From Caulobacter segnis (lineage in GTDB: Bacteria; Pseudomonadota; Alphaproteobacteria; Caulobacterales; Caulobacteraceae): 24,160 nt of DNA. Within the stretch, counting starts at the first letter, position 1; the number at the start of each line of letters is the position of its first letter. The position numbers and the translations under genes are program-made. Of the stretch, positions 16,566 to 23,973 are shown one piece after another. The stretch covers positions 1 to 24,160 of the forward strand of contig NZ_QFQZ01000076.1 in NCBI RefSeq assembly GCF_003243465.1, given 5' to 3'. The notes under the pieces are model-generated. The model was not told the DNA's origin. It did no database searches and saw only the letters and a list, made by a program, of their open reading frames with translations.

Positions 16566-17447
16566 ATGACCGCTTCGCCCTTCGCCGACATCCGCCAACT
16601 CGCCGTCTCGCCGCCCGCGCCGGGGCCGTCTCCGACGCTGGAGCAGGGCGGCCGCCTGGCGGAGATCTCGGCCTGGCTCACCGCCTGGAGCGGCAAGACC
16701 CCGCCCGTCGTCAACCGCCCGGTCGTGGCCTTGTACGCCGGCGCGCGCCAGGGCGTCGGTCCGCGCGGCTACGCCCGCGATCGCCTGGAGGCCATCGCTT
16801 CGGGCGGCGCCACCGTTTCGCGCCTAGCCGGCGTGCAGGGCGCGGGGCTCGAGGCGTTCGATCTGGCCATCGACCGCCCGTCGCCGGACTCCGTCGAAAA
16901 GGCTTCGATGAGCGAGAAGGAGGCCGCCGCCACCATGGCCTTCGGCATGGAGGCCCTGGCCAAGCAGCCGGACCTGCTGATCCCTGGCGTCATCGTCGCC
17001 GAACCGGCCCGCACCGCCGCGGCGCTCTGCCTGGCGCTGTTCGGCGGCGAGGCCTCGGACTGGTCCGACGATCCGGAACCGGTCGCCGCCGCCGTCGCCC
17101 GCGCCAAGGTCGAGGGTATGAGCGACGATCCGCTCGACATCCTGCGCCAGCTGGGCGGCCGCGAGACCGCCGCCGTGCTTGGCGCGATCCTCGCCGCCCG
17201 GGTCCAGAAGGTGCCGGTGCTGCTGGACGGTTACGCCGCCTGCGCCGCCGCCGCCGTCCTGCGGGCGGTCGAGCCGACGGCGATCGACCATTGCCTCGCC
17301 GCGCACGTGAGTCCGGTGAAGGGGCACGGCCGCCTGCTCGACATCCTTGGAAAGCAGCCGCTTCTGGCGCTGGATACGCGCGACGAGGAAGGAGTGGGCG
17401 GCGTCTCGGCCCTGGCTCTCGTCAAGCTGGCCTGCGAGGTCCGCTAG
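16566..17447 (+). CDS. cobT: Nicotinate-nucleotide--dimethylbenzimidazole phosphoribosyltransferase (short CobT)
   Basis: 293 residues from the ATG at 16566 (MTASPFADIRQL). A TTG at 16536 with a better ribosome binding site would add ten residues. CobT makes alpha-ribazole phosphate for the lower ligand of cobalamin. Matching regions are GSLGRLEE-like GGRLAEISAWL, VVALYAGARQGVG, the GGRETAAVLGAILAARVQKVPVLLDGYAACAAA block, and RDEEGVGG, whose Glu275 aligns with the catalytic Glu (E317 in Salmonella CobT). At about 293 residues it is shorter than the usual 340-355. No cobS, cobU or other cobalamin gene is adjacent, so it may serve salvage or lower-ligand remodelling. Confidence 0.85.
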   Translation: MTASPFADIRQLAVSPPAPGPSPTLEQGGRLAEISAWLTAWSGKTPPVVNRPVVALYAGARQGVGPRGYARDRLEAIASGGATVSRLAGVQGAGLEAFDLAIDRPSPDSVEKASMSEKEAAATMAFGMEALAKQPDLLIPGVIVAEPARTAAALCLALFGGEASDWSDDPEPVAAAVARAKVEGMSDDPLDILRQLGGRETAAVLGAILAARVQKVPVLLDGYAACAAAAVLRAVEPTAIDHCLAAHVSPVKGHGRLLDILGKQPLLALDTRDEEGVGGVSALALVKLACEVR

Positions 17448-17453
17448 CGGCTG

Positions 17454-17508
17454 GCGTCAACGCTCAAGTGAACGTGAATCATGTTTGCTTCCGTTGACGC
17501 TAACGTCA
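17454..17508 (+). promoter_or_regulatory. Nested inverted repeats upstream of the acyl-CoA dehydrogenase pair
   Basis: GCGTCAACG (17454-17462) is the exact inverse of CGTTGACGC (17492-17500), 29 bases apart. The second arm also forms a compact dyad, TGACG-CTAA-CGTCA (17495-17508). Compact dyads of this kind are typical of regulators of fatty and branched-chain acid catabolism. No matching regulator gene is in the window. The site lies about 90 bases upstream of the dehydrogenase start. Confidence 0.5.
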
Positions 17509-17597
17509 TCTTTCCAAACGCCCGTTCGACCGATATCGTGGCTTCCGAAACGCCATAACGGTCTCCTTGAGAGAGGCCGATTGAACGGGAGCTGGCC

Positions 17598-18812
17598 ATG
17601 AATCTCGACTTCTCGCCCGAGGACCTCGCCTTCCGCGACGAGGTGCGCGCCTTCATCGCCGAGAACTATCCGGCGGGCCTGCGTGAAAAGCAGGAGGAGG
17701 GCGAGGAAATGGCCAAGCACGATTTCCTCGCGTGGCACCGCATCCTGGCCCAGAAGGGCTGGGTGGCCCCGGCTTGGCCGACCCAGTACGGCGGTCCGGG
17801 CTGGACGTCGGTGCAGCGCTACATCTGGTCGGAAGAGACCGCCCGCGCCGACTGCGTGCCGATCCTGCCGTTTGGCATCAACATGGTTGGCCCGGTGATC
17901 TACACCTTCGGCACGCCCGAGCAGAAGGAACGCTTCCTGCCGCCGACCCTGTCGGGCGACATCTGGTGGTCGCAGGGCTACAGCGAGCCGGGCGCGGGCT
18001 CGGACCTCGCCAGCCTGAAGACCAAGGCCGAGCGTTTCACCGCCGACGACGGCAAGGAATATTACCTGGTCAACGGTCAGAAGACCTGGACCACCCTGGC
18101 CCAGCACGGCGACTGGATCTTCTGCCTGGTCCGCACCGACCCGAACGCCAAGATCCAGGAAGGCATCTCGTTCCTGCTGATCGACATGAAGTCGCCGGGC
18201 GTTACCGTCCGTCCGATCATCACCCTGGGCGGCGAGCACGAGGTCAACGAGGTCTGGTTCGAGAACGTCAAGGTGCCGGTCGAGAACCGCATCTACGAGG
18301 AGAACAAGGGCTGGACCTGCGCCAAGTTCCTGCTGGCCCACGAACGCTCGGGTATCGCCGGCGTGGCGCGCTCCAAGCGCGGCATCGAGCGCATCCGCCA
18401 GATCGCCTCGACCGAACTCGGCGACGACGGCTCGGCGCTGATCAAGGACCCGATGTTCAAGCGCAAGGTCGCCGAACTCGAGATCGACCTGACGGCGCTG
18501 GAATACACCGAGCTGCGCACCCTGGCCGGTGAAGCGGCCGGCAAGGGGCCCGGTCCGGAGTCCAGCTTGCTCAAGATCAAGGGCACCGAGATCCAGCAGC
18601 GGATCACCGAGCTGGTGCTCGAGGCGGCCGGCCATTACGGCGCGCCGTACTTCCGGGGCTTCCCGACCGACGGCGACAACGCCCACCCGATCGGCCCCGA
18701 CTTCGCCCACCGCGCCGCCCCGACCTATTTCAACGTCCGCAAGACGTCGATCTACGGCGGCTCCAACGAGATCCAGCGCAACATCATCGCCAAGATGGTG
18801 CTGGGGCTCTAG
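17598..18812 (+). CDS. Acyl-CoA dehydrogenase, PimC-like large subunit
   Basis: 404 residues from the ATG at 17598, with GGGAG upstream. It is an FAD-dependent dehydrogenase with the usual N-terminal helical domain, a central beta domain (WWSQGYSEPGAGSDLASLKTKA, INGQKTWTT-like VNGQKTWTT) and a C-terminal helical domain. It best fits the pimeloyl-CoA dehydrogenase large-subunit group. The C-terminal motif is IYGGSNEIQRNIIAK. The Glu that serves as catalytic base in many short/medium-chain enzymes (YEGT) is Gly here, as in subunits of heteromeric acyl-CoA dehydrogenases. The neighbouring gene encodes the matching small subunit. The substrate is not assigned: dicarboxyl-CoA, long-chain or steroid side-chain acyl-CoAs are all possible. 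Confidence 0.9.
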   Translation: MNLDFSPEDLAFRDEVRAFIAENYPAGLREKQEEGEEMAKHDFLAWHRILAQKGWVAPAWPTQYGGPGWTSVQRYIWSEETARADCVPILPFGINMVGPVIYTFGTPEQKERFLPPTLSGDIWWSQGYSEPGAGSDLASLKTKAERFTADDGKEYYLVNGQKTWTTLAQHGDWIFCLVRTDPNAKIQEGISFLLIDMKSPGVTVRPIITLGGEHEVNEVWFENVKVPVENRIYEENKGWTCAKFLLAHERSGIAGVARSKRGIERIRQIASTELGDDGSALIKDPMFKRKVAELEIDLTALEYTELRTLAGEAAGKGPGPESSLLKIKGTEIQQRITELVLEAAGHYGAPYFRGFPTDGDNAHPIGPDFAHRAAPTYFNVRKTSIYGGSNEIQRNIIAKMVLGL

Positions 18813-18825
18813 CGTCAATCAAGCA

Positions 18826-18848
18826 CCCCTCCCCCTTGCGGGGAGGGG
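18826..18848. repeat. REP-like GC hairpin CCCCTCCCC/GGGGAGGGG
   Basis: CCCCTCCCC (18826-18834) pairs perfectly with GGGGAGGGG (18840-18848) around CTTGC. This short hairpin resembles a repeat found in many Caulobacterales intergenic regions. It lies between the two acyl-CoA dehydrogenase genes, where it may affect the relative expression or mRNA stability of the two subunits. Confidence 0.6.
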
Positions 18849-18920
18849 ATGGCTTCACCGGACATGCTCCTGGACGGCCGCTCGATGCGCCTCGGAGCCT
18901 AAAGAACAAAGGGACAAGGG

Positions 18921-20060
18921 ATGGATTTCAACTTCACCGAAGAACAGTCGATGCTCCGCGACACGATCGCGAGCTTCCTGCAGGACAAGTACGACTTCGA
19001 CACCCGCCGCAAGATCGTCAGCTCGGACAGCGGCTGGCGCGCCGACTATTGGAAGGCCTTCGCCGAGGAGCTGGGCATCCTCGGCGCGCCGTTCTCGGAA
19101 GAGCTGGGCGGCCTGGGCGGCGGCGCGGTCGACAACATGATCGTCATGGAGGAGTTCGGTAAGGCGCTGGTCATCGAGCCCTACCTCGGCACCGTGGTGA
19201 TCGGCGGCGGCTTCCTGAAGCACTCTGGCCACGCCAGCGCCGCCTCGGTGATCGAGGGGATCATCGGCGGGACCACCACCATCGCCTTCGCCTATGGCGA
19301 GCCGCAGGCCCGCTACACCTGGCGCGACCTGAAGACGACCGCCAAGAAGGACGGCGCGGGCTGGGTCCTGAACGGCCACAAGGCCGTGGTGATCGGCGCG
19401 CCGTTCGCCACCCACCTGATCGTCACCGCCCGCACCGGCGGCGCCCAGCGCGACGCCGGCGGCGTCGGCGTGTTCCTGGTCGACAAGAGCCTGCCGGGCA
19501 TCGTCACCCGCGACTATCCGACCGTCGATGGCAACCGGGCCTCGGAAGTCTATTTCGAGAACGTCTCTATCCCCGCCGAGGCCCTGCTGGCCGAGGACGG
19601 CCTGGCCCTGGTCGACAAGGTGATCGACGAGGCCACCGCCGCCGTCGGCGCCGAGGCCGTGGGCGTGCTGCGCAAGCTGCACGAGGGCACGCTGGACTAC
19701 GCCAAGCAGCGCAAGCAGTTCGGCACGGCCATCGCCAACTTCCAGGTGCTGCAGCACCGGATGGTCGACATGTTCATCGAGGTCGAGCAGTCGGTGTCGA
19801 TGACCTACATGGCCACCATCAAGCTCGAGGAAGACGCCGCCGAGCGCGCCAAGGCTGTGTCGGCCATGAAGGTCCGCATCGGTCGCGCCTGCAAGTTCGT
19901 GGGCCAGAACGCCATCCAGATCCACGGCGGCATGGGCATGACCGACGAACTGGCCATCGGCCACTACTTCAAGCGCGCCACGATGATCGAGGGCCTGTTC
20001 GGCTCGGTCGATCACCACCTGAAGCGCTACGAGTCTCTGTCGTTCGACGCGGCGGCCTAA
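18921..20060 (+). CDS. Acyl-CoA dehydrogenase, PimD-like small subunit
   Basis: 379 residues from the ATG at 18921, with AAGGGAC upstream. It starts MDFNFTEEQSMLRDTIASFL and shows the acyl-CoA dehydrogenase fold (FGKALVIEPYLGTVV, WVLNGHKAVVIGAPFATHLIV, QFGTAIANFQVLQHRMVDM, IQIHGGMGMTDELAIGHYFKR). It matches pimeloyl-CoA dehydrogenase small subunits. The C-terminus (EGLFGSVDHHLKRY) lacks the YEG catalytic Glu motif. By analogy with heteromeric enzymes, the pair probably assembles as an alpha2-beta2 complex with a limited number of FAD sites. It is 108 bases downstream of the large-subunit gene, with no promoter recognised between them, and a strong terminator follows. Confidence 0.9.
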   Translation: MDFNFTEEQSMLRDTIASFLQDKYDFDTRRKIVSSDSGWRADYWKAFAEELGILGAPFSEELGGLGGGAVDNMIVMEEFGKALVIEPYLGTVVIGGGFLKHSGHASAASVIEGIIGGTTTIAFAYGEPQARYTWRDLKTTAKKDGAGWVLNGHKAVVIGAPFATHLIVTARTGGAQRDAGGVGVFLVDKSLPGIVTRDYPTVDGNRASEVYFENVSIPAEALLAEDGLALVDKVIDEATAAVGAEAVGVLRKLHEGTLDYAKQRKQFGTAIANFQVLQHRMVDMFIEVEQSVSMTYMATIKLEEDAAERAKAVSAMKVRIGRACKFVGQNAIQIHGGMGMTDELAIGHYFKRATMIEGLFGSVDHHLKRYESLSFDAAA

Positions 20061-20087
20061 ACAGGTCGTCCTCGTCGGCTTCAAGGA

Positions 20088-20128
20088 AAAGGCCTCCGTC
20101 GCTTGCGGCGGAGGCCTTTGTCTTCTTC
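20088..20128. terminator. Bidirectional intrinsic terminator
   Basis: AAAGGCCTCCG (20088-20098) pairs with CGGAGGCCTTT (20109-20119), an 11-base perfect stem, followed by TGTCTTCTTC on the plus strand and TTTTCC on the minus strand. It lies between the convergent PimD-like gene and the small secreted protein gene and can serve both. Confidence 0.88.
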
Positions 20129-20132
20129 GGCT

Positions 20133-20459
20133 CTAGCCCTTGGGTTTGGCGGCCGTGTTGCACTCGGCGATGGCCGCGTCGTCCAGCGGCTCGCCGCGGT
20201 AGTTGAAGGCGGTCAGTTCGCCCAGCTGGCCGGCCAGCTTGCGGCAGGCGCGGGCCACGGGCAGGGCCCGGACCTTCGTCGTCGTGCAGGTGTCTTCCTT
20301 GCAGCGCCAGACCGAACCGTCCTGGATGAACTGGGCGCTGGCCGGCGGCGTCTTCAGCTTGAGCCAGGCGCCTTCGCTGTCGGCGGCGAAGGCGGAGCCG
20401 GCCGACAGGCCAGCGAGAAGGGCGCAGGCCATCAGGCCCGCGCGAGAGGCGGTACGCAT
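20133..20459 (-). CDS. Small secreted Cys-containing protein, CC_3452-like
   Basis: 108 residues. The signal peptide ends near AFA/ADSEG. The mature part has WRCKEDTC (two Cys), ARACRKLAGQLG and IAECNTA, the pattern of a small periplasmic family known mainly in Caulobacterales (CC_3452 family, from memory). Four Cys suggest two disulfides. Function is unknown. The ATG at 20459 has AGGAG about nine bases upstream. Confidence 0.82.
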   Translation of the reverse strand: MRTASRAGLMACALLAGLSAGSAFAADSEGAWLKLKTPPASAQFIQDGSVWRCKEDTCTTTKVRALPVARACRKLAGQLGELTAFNYRGEPLDDAAIAECNTAAKPKG

Positions 20460-20479
20460 TCCTTGAGTCTCCTATCCCC

Positions 20480-20502
20480 GCGCCGGATGGGAGTTCCGGC
20501 GC
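20480..20502 (-). other. Perfect eight-base hairpin in the leader of the small secreted protein gene
   Basis: GCGCCGGA (20480-20487) pairs with TCCGGCGC (20495-20502). It lies 21 bases before the small protein's start and about 60 bases after the LOG-family gene, both leftward. It may be a T-poor terminator for the upstream gene or a leader structure. Confidence 0.45.
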
Positions 20503-20564
20503 ACGAGCGCACGCGGTCCATGATGACCGTCGGGCTCGGCGGCATAGTTCGTCTCTTTTGAAAA

Positions 20565-21173
20565 CTAAGTCAACTGGCGAAGCGTCGCCGGCGCGCCCGC
20601 CACGTCGATTTCCGCGTCCCAACTGAGAAGGGCGGGGGTGACGTCCTGGGCCTTTTCGACGGCCCGCCAAGCGTCCAACAGGCTGGGCGGGGTCAGGCCC
20701 AGGTCGACGGTGTGGCGGATGAGCGTGAACAGCGGCTCCCAGAAACCGTCGGGGTTATGGAACACGATCGGCTTCTGGTGAAGATCTAAACGACGCCAAG
20801 ATAGCAATTCGATGATCTCTTCCAAGGTGCCGATGCCGCCGGGCAGCACGACGAAGGCGTCGGACCGTTCGAACATCAGCATCTTGCGCTCGTGCATCGT
20901 CTCGACGACCACCGTCTCGACGTCGTCGAACGGTTGCTCGCGCCCGCGCAGGAAGCTGGGGATGATACCCAGCACCGCGCCGCCCGCCGCGTGGGCGCCC
21001 CGCGCCGCCGCGCCCATCAACCCGACGCCGCCGCCGCCATAGACCAGCTTGAGGCCCGCCTCGGCGAAGCTCTTACCAATCGCCTGCGCGTCGGTCAGGT
21101 AGCTGGGGTCGACGGTGTTGGACGATCCGCAATAGACGCAGACCGAGCCTAGACGGCTGGACTCGTTGGGCAT
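20565..21173 (-). CDS. LOG-family (TIGR00730) nucleotide 5'-monophosphate phosphoribohydrolase
   Basis: 202 residues from the ATG at 21173 (MPNESSRLGSVCVYCGSS), supported by GGAG upstream. A longer in-frame start at 21278 would run across the palindrome at 21200-21225 and into the divergent lipoprotein gene, adding Arg-rich residues. The Rossmann-like fold carries LVYGGGGVGLMGAAA and the LOG signature PGGIGTLEEIIELLSW. Members hydrolyse cytokinin riboside 5'-monophosphates or AMP-type nucleotides to base and ribose 5-phosphate. In non-plant-associated bacteria the role is often nucleotide housekeeping. It is divergent from the lipoprotein gene. Confidence 0.92.
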   Translation of the reverse strand: MPNESSRLGSVCVYCGSSNTVDPSYLTDAQAIGKSFAEAGLKLVYGGGGVGLMGAAARGAHAAGGAVLGIIPSFLRGREQPFDDVETVVVETMHERKMLMFERSDAFVVLPGGIGTLEEIIELLSWRRLDLHQKPIVFHNPDGFWEPLFTLIRHTVDLGLTPPSLLDAWRAVEKAQDVTPALLSWDAEIDVAGAPATLRQLT

Positions 21174-21199
21174 CGTCGTCCACTCCACGCAAAAGGCGA

Positions 21200-21225
21200 A
21201 AGGCGCGCGAGCTCTCGCGCGCCTT
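21200..21225. promoter_or_regulatory. Near-perfect 26-base palindrome between divergent genes
   Basis: AAGGCGCGCGAG (21200-21211) is the exact inverse of CTCGCGCGCCTT (21214-21225), with CT in the centre. It lies 27 bases from the LOG gene start and 24 bases from the lipoprotein start. It could be an operator, or a hairpin in one of the leaders; a terminator is unlikely between divergent starts. Confidence 0.6.
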
Positions 21226-21249
21226 CGAACCATTCCTATCTGAGGGCGC

Positions 21250-22056
21250 ATGATCAGGATTCGCTTCCGGGGTTGCAAGCCGCCGATCGTCGCTGGCGCA
21301 TTGGCCGCGGCGGTGCTGGCGGCCTGTGGACCGGGCGCGCCTCCGCCTGCCGATCCGGCCGAAAAGGTCGACAGCGCCGAGGCCGGCTATGTCGCGCCGC
21401 CCAGCGTCGAGGGCGTCCAGCGCGCCGGGGCGGGGATCAGGCTGGTGGGGGTTGGCGCGGCCGACGCGGACATCCGGCTCCGCTCGCCCGCCGGCGAGAT
21501 CGTGTCGGGCCGCACCGATCACGAGGGCCGTTGGAGCCTCGGCGTCTCGAACGCGCCCGGCGTGCGCCTATTTGGCCTGTCGACGACGCGGGCGGGGCGC
21601 ACGGTCCAGGCCGAAGGCTACGTGATGGTCGCTGAGGGCGGCGATGTGGCGCTGCTGCGGGGAGGCGCGGGCGCCCGGCGCCTGGCTGCGGCCTCGGCGT
21701 CGCCGCGCATCTTGGCGATCGACGTCGACCGCGAGGGCGGGGCGGTGGTCTCCGGCGTCGCCGCGCCCGGCGCGGGGCTGAACGTCCGCGTCGATCGCGT
21801 CACGCGCGGCGGGGCCCGGACCGATGATGACGGGCGGTTCTTCATCTCGCTGGACCGGCCCCTGGCCCCCGGCGCGCACGACGTGCAGGTGGCGGGCGAC
21901 GGCGGCGAAACGGCGGTGTCGATCATCACCTCGCCGCCTCAGCCCCTGGTCTCCGGACCGGTGCGCGCCGAGCGCGTGACGACCGGCTGGCGCATCGATT
22001 GGATGACGCCCGGCGGCGGGGTCCAGACCACCCTGCTGATCGGCGGTCCGCGATGA
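21250..22056 (+). CDS. Putative lipoprotein with repeated beta-sandwich-like segments
   Basis: 268 residues. The N-terminus (MIRIRFRGCKPPIVAGAL) leads to a lipobox VLAAC with Cys26, so this is probably a lipoprotein. The mature region begins with a Pro-rich linker, followed by two similar segments: GIRLVGVGAADADIRLRSPAG...GRTDHEGRWSLGV and AVVSGVAAPGAGLNVRVDRV...ARTDDDGRFFISL. Both look like the bacterial Ig-like/carboxypeptidase-regulatory fold that ends D..G.W or D..G.F. No enzyme motif is visible. Its stop overlaps the start of the ABC exporter by four bases (ATGA), implying tightly coupled expression and perhaps a shared envelope function. Function is unknown. Confidence 0.82.
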   Translation: MIRIRFRGCKPPIVAGALAAAVLAACGPGAPPPADPAEKVDSAEAGYVAPPSVEGVQRAGAGIRLVGVGAADADIRLRSPAGEIVSGRTDHEGRWSLGVSNAPGVRLFGLSTTRAGRTVQAEGYVMVAEGGDVALLRGGAGARRLAAASASPRILAIDVDREGGAVVSGVAAPGAGLNVRVDRVTRGGARTDDDGRFFISLDRPLAPGAHDVQVAGDGGETAVSIITSPPQPLVSGPVRAERVTTGWRIDWMTPGGGVQTTLLIGGPR

Positions 22057-23915
22057 GGGGCATGGGCGGGCCGCCATCGCGCGGACGCGAGGCGACGACC
22101 GGCGCGATTGCCAAGGCCGACCAGCCCGTGCGCTTCTGGAGCGCCATGGGCGATCTCGTTCGCGTGGTCATGCGCTCCGACGCGCCGGGCCTGCGCTGGC
22201 GGGTGACCGTCGCCCTGGTCCTGACGTTGGCCGGCAAGATGCTGGGCGTCCTCGCCCCGCTGATGCTGGGCAAGGCGGTCAACCAGCTGTCGGCGGGGCA
22301 GAGCGCGGCCGTGGCCGTCACCTGGGCTTTCGCGGGCCTCGCCCTAGGCTGGGCGTTTGTGCGTTTCGTCTCGGCCGCCGCCCCCCAGGCCCGCGACACC
22401 ATCTTCACGCCCGTCGCCCAGGCCGCCCAGAACCGGGCCGCGGTCGAGACCTTCGCCCACGCCCTGTCGCTGTCGATCGATTTCCACCAGTCCAAGCGGA
22501 CGGGCTCGCTGTCGCGAGTCATCGATCGCGGTGCGCGGTCGATGGACTTCCTGCTGCGCAGCCTGGCCTTCAACCTGGCGCCCACCGGCGTCGAGCTGAT
22601 CATGGCCGCCGTCGTGCTGGCCAAGGCCTATGACTGGCGCTTCGCGGCCATCGCGCTGGGCACCGTGGCGGTCTACGGCTACCTGACCTTCGCCATCTCG
22701 GACTGGCGGATCGGGCATCGCCGCGCGCTGAACGAGGCCGACGCCGAGGCCGCCGGCCGGGCTGTCGACGCCCTCCTGAACTACGAAACGGTCAAGTCGT
22801 TCGGCGCCGAGCAGCGGGCGGTGGCGGGCTATGGCGGGGCTCTCGACCGTTATGGCGAGGCGCAGATCAAGGCGACCAACTCGCTGAACCTGCTGAACAT
22901 GGTGCAGGCGGCGGTGATGAGCGTGGGCCTGGGCGGCATGGCGGTCCTGGCGGGCGCGGAAGCCGCCGCCGGCCGCATCGGGCCCGGCGACGTCACGGCG
23001 GCCATCCTGATCCTGATCAACCTTTACGCCCCGCTGAACATTCTCGGCTTCGCCTATCGCGAGATCCGGCAGTCGCTGATCGACATGGAGGCGATGATGG
23101 ACCTGCGTCGCCAGAGCGCCGACGTGGCCGATGCGCCAGATGCGATCGACCTTCCGCCGAGCGCGGATCGCCGGGGCGGGGCGGTGGCGTTCGAGGCGGT
23201 CTCCTTCCGCCACGGCGCGCGGTCCGAGGGCTTGGCGGACGTGTCCCTGGACGTCGCGCCGGGAACCACAGTGGCGATCGTCGGGCCGTCAGGCGCGGGC
23301 AAGACGACCCTGGTGCGGCTGGCGCTGCGGATGATCGACCCGCAGGCGGGGCGCATCACGCTGGACGGCCACGATCTGCGCGCCTTGACCCAGGCCTCGC
23401 TGCGCCGCGCCGTGGCGCTGGTTCCGCAGGACGTGGCGCTGTTCAACGACACCCTGGCCGCCAACATCGCCTTCGCGCGGCCCGAAGCCACCGAGGCCGA
23501 GGTCTGGGCGGCGGCCGAGGCGGCCGAACTCGGCGAATTCATCCGCAACCTGCCCGACGGCATGGCGACCAAGGTCGGCGAGCGCGGCCTGAAGCTGTCC
23601 GGCGGCGAACGCCAGAGAGTCGGCATCGCTCGCGCCCTGCTGGCCGATCCGCGCGTCCTGATCCTGGACGAGGCGACCAGCGCCCTGGACAGCCGCACCG
23701 AAGCGGCCATCCAGGCGACGCTGCGCAAGGCGAGGGCGGGCCGGACGACGCTGGTGGTGGCGCACCGGCTCTCGACCATCGCCGACGCCGACGAAATCAT
23801 GGTGCTGCGGCGGGGCAGGGTGGTCGAGCGCGGCCGCCACGAGGCGCTGCTGGAGGCCGGTGGCGAGTACGCCGCCCTGTGGCGCCGCCAGACCCGCGAG
23901 CGCGAGCCGGTTTAG
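22053..23915 (+). CDS. Atm1-like ABC exporter (fused membrane and ATPase domains)
   Basis: 620 residues, the length of Atm1/HMT-type exporters. About residues 40-330 form the six-helix membrane domain, with the Atm1-type RALNEADAEAAGRAVDALLNYETVKSFGAEQ. The ATPase has Walker A GPSGAGKTT (411-419), Q-loop VPQDVALFNDT, signature LSGGERQ (515-521), Walker B ending Asp539-Glu540 and switch His571, all intact. Bacterial Atm1-like proteins export glutathione-linked metals or related thiol conjugates. The next gene is glyoxalase I, a glutathione-dependent enzyme, which fits that theme but does not prove it. The start at 22053 is coupled to the lipoprotein stop. Confidence 0.92.
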   Translation: MRGMGGPPSRGREATTGAIAKADQPVRFWSAMGDLVRVVMRSDAPGLRWRVTVALVLTLAGKMLGVLAPLMLGKAVNQLSAGQSAAVAVTWAFAGLALGWAFVRFVSAAAPQARDTIFTPVAQAAQNRAAVETFAHALSLSIDFHQSKRTGSLSRVIDRGARSMDFLLRSLAFNLAPTGVELIMAAVVLAKAYDWRFAAIALGTVAVYGYLTFAISDWRIGHRRALNEADAEAAGRAVDALLNYETVKSFGAEQRAVAGYGGALDRYGEAQIKATNSLNLLNMVQAAVMSVGLGGMAVLAGAEAAAGRIGPGDVTAAILILINLYAPLNILGFAYREIRQSLIDMEAMMDLRRQSADVADAPDAIDLPPSADRRGGAVAFEAVSFRHGARSEGLADVSLDVAPGTTVAIVGPSGAGKTTLVRLALRMIDPQAGRITLDGHDLRALTQASLRRAVALVPQDVALFNDTLAANIAFARPEATEAEVWAAAEAAELGEFIRNLPDGMATKVGERGLKLSGGERQRVGIARALLADPRVLILDEATSALDSRTEAAIQATLRKARAGRTTLVVAHRLSTIADADEIMVLRRGRVVERGRHEALLEAGGEYAALWRRQTREREPV

Positions 23916-23921
23916 GTCTTC

Positions 23922-23938
23922 GCCGTCTCTGCGACGGC
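23922..23938 (+). terminator. Small hairpin after the ABC exporter
   Basis: GCCGTC (23922-23927) pairs with GACGGC (23933-23938). It has six base pairs and no T-run, so it is a weak terminator candidate. Confidence 0.3.
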
Positions 23939-23973
23939 CACTATATCGACGACGTATCGAGAGGAGCTTCGCC

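Noticed and set aside
17457..18818. 453-residue leftward reading across the acyl-CoA dehydrogenase gene
   Set aside because: Antisense artefact of high GC; no family motifs, and the plus-strand gene is unambiguous.
20460..20564. A separate small gene between the LOG gene and the small secreted protein gene
   Set aside because: No start with a ribosome binding site and no convincing frame. The gap is explained by a hairpin and a leader.
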